Virus record (IMG/VR): IMGVR_UViG_3300034374_005332
Coordinates: 1 to 23,253 of that record
DNA: 23,253 nucleotides
Source of the DNA: a virus
Strand: one strand, 5' to 3'
Shown here: one piece after another, positions 22,530 to 23,253 of the stretch
Layout: every line of letters starts with the position of its first letter
How positions within the stretch are numbered: the first letter of the stretch is position 1
Notes under the pieces: generated by a model
Seen by the model: the letters and a program-made list of their open reading frames with translations, nothing else
The model's database searches: none
Told to the model about the DNA's origin: nothing
Position numbers and translations under genes: made by a program

Positions 22530-22998
22530 AGTAATTATTTATTTGTGTGTTGTTTGTTGTTAATGGAGCTGATATGTTGGCCCTTGCAACTGGAGTTAAT
22601 CCAAATTGTGCTGCCAATTTTAAGGCATTATTTAAAGCATCATTTTTCATTTTAACAAATGGCTTTGCTTGGCTTCTAATTATATCACCATTAGTATTTT
22701 TAAAAATATCAACTCTTCCATTTTTTCTAAGTTCAGATTCGCATTCAATGTATAAGGCCATCTCATTGCAGTAGCTTTCAATCAATCTAAGATCAATGTG
22801 ATGCAGCATTTTTAAATTAAATAATTGTGATGTTACTTTGTACCATTCCTCAACTCCAATTGTAGATAGTAGTTCTGGAGCTTCTGGCAATTGACTAACC
22901 AAATCAACTTGCATTTCATTTTCAAGAACTCGACTCTTTTCCAATGTTCCTTGCATTTCTTTCATTGCAGTTGGTAATTTCTTTCTTCCTTTTCCCAT
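22522..22998 (-). CDS. terS: Terminase small subunit, P27 family
   Basis: The 158-residue protein starts MGKGRKKLPTAMKEMQGTLEK, the basic P27-type opening (..rp.kP...k.l.Gt.r..r). It continues with LPEAPELLSTIGVEEWYKV, then the helical core with HIDLRLIESYCNEMALY and a C-terminal PFVKMKNDALNNALKLAAQFGLTPVARA helix in key parts, matching the 'P....l......a...a..fGltPaaR' ending of this family. It recognises phage DNA and hands it to the large subunit. The start overlaps the upstream stop as TAATG. Confidence 0.9.
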   Translation of the reverse strand: MGKGRKKLPTAMKEMQGTLEKSRVLENEMQVDLVSQLPEAPELLSTIGVEEWYKVTSQLFNLKMLHHIDLRLIESYCNEMALYIECESELRKNGRVDIFKNTNGDIIRSQAKPFVKMKNDALNNALKLAAQFGLTPVARANISAPLTTNNTQINNYFD

Positions 22999-23189
22999 TA
23001 TTTTTTAGTCAATGTTGGCTCAGTTCTTATTAGTGTTGGAAAGCCACCAAATTCTTTTTCGACCTCAACCATGTATTTTCCACAATTGCATTTGGCCTCT
23101 CTTGTTCTGACTTTTGAATCAACAATTTCTAAAGTTGCTTTCTCAATTTTTTTTTCAATTTTACATTTTTTACAATAATATATAAACAT
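22998..23189 (-). CDS. Small zinc-ribbon-like protein upstream of terminase
   Basis: The 63-residue protein has two Cys pairs: CKKC at residues 6 to 9 and CNC at about 34 to 36 (KCNCGKYM), which fit a small zinc ribbon. The middle is charged and helical. It lies directly upstream of the small terminase gene and is coupled to it (TAATG). Small zinc proteins at this position are common in phages of this type, but no function is established here. The DNA to its right (23190 to 23253) holds no supported gene; it may contain the end of another frame. Confidence 0.75.
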   Translation of the reverse strand: MFIYYCKKCKIEKKIEKATLEIVDSKVRTREAKCNCGKYMVEVEKEFGGFPTLIRTEPTLTKK

Positions 23190-23253
23190 AATATTTGGTT
23201 TTAGTTTGAACTTAAACTGTTAATATACCTAAACATCCAATTTTACGTATGAT

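Noticed and set aside
23190-23253. Short open frame entering from the right edge, and an imperfect palindrome AGTTTGAACTTAAACT at 23203 to 23218 as a possible operator.
   Set aside because: Only about 13 codons are visible with no recognisable end of a protein, and the palindrome has central mismatches and is AT-rich.
1-23253. tRNA genes, CRISPR arrays, integrase with attachment site, and insertion sequences.
   Set aside because: No cloverleaf-like sequence, regular spaced repeats, recombinase motifs or transposase frames were seen on either strand.

Overview
The window is a continuous stretch of a tailed double-stranded DNA phage (or prophage) with a siphovirus layout: HK97-type head genes and a lambda/TP901-like long non-contractile tail. 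Every supported gene lies on the minus strand, so the region reads from right (23253) to left (1). The DNA is visibly very A+T rich and the proteins are rich in Lys, Asn and Ile. Start codons lack Shine-Dalgarno sequences and follow A-rich leaders such as AATAATTAAATAAATAAAA-ATG. Together with the protein types this suggests a phage of a Bacteroidetes (Flavobacteriia-like, probably aquatic) host; that assignment is inference. No integrase, tRNA, rRNA, CRISPR array or insertion sequence was seen.

Right part (23189 to 17411), packaging and head: a small zinc-ribbon-like protein, terminase small subunit (P27 type), terminase large subunit (TTG start), portal (TTG start), a three-part protein ending in an HK97 prohead protease, and the major capsid protein. 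A strong hairpin terminator follows the capsid gene. Middle part (17340 to 6524), connector and tail: gp6-like connector, head-closure protein, HK97 gp10-like protein, DUF3168 tail terminator, a 56-residue small protein, the tail tube protein, a tail assembly chaperone with a clear -1 programmed frameshift signal, the tape measure protein, and one 1939-residue tail tip/fibre protein with a repeat-rich C-terminal half.

Next (6505 to 3720), lysis and accessory: a small tail-associated protein, a 54-residue one-helix membrane protein, a GTA-type holin, two tiny basic proteins, an M15 peptidase endolysin and a metallophosphoesterase with an N-terminal HTH-like region. A terminator closes this late block. 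A single 90-residue gene of unknown function then sits between two terminators behind its own candidate promoter.

Left part (3192 to 1), replication-like module: a membrane-anchored small protein, a possible DNA-annealing protein, a DnaA domain IV-like protein, a winged-helix protein ending in the sliding-clamp motif QLSLF, a winged-helix replication initiator, and small proteins (helical, zinc-binding, coiled coil), with the last gene cut by the window edge. Genes are tightly packed with repeated 8-nt ATG/stop overlaps and TAATG junctions, which points to translational coupling.

The most interesting signals are the AAAAAAG slippery site with a stem-loop exactly 6 nt downstream in the tail chaperone; a hairpin whose loop is complementary over 12 nt to that gene's own start region; the three-part protease with an internal ATG; the QLSLF tail on a phage winged-helix protein; and the insulated 90-residue gene.
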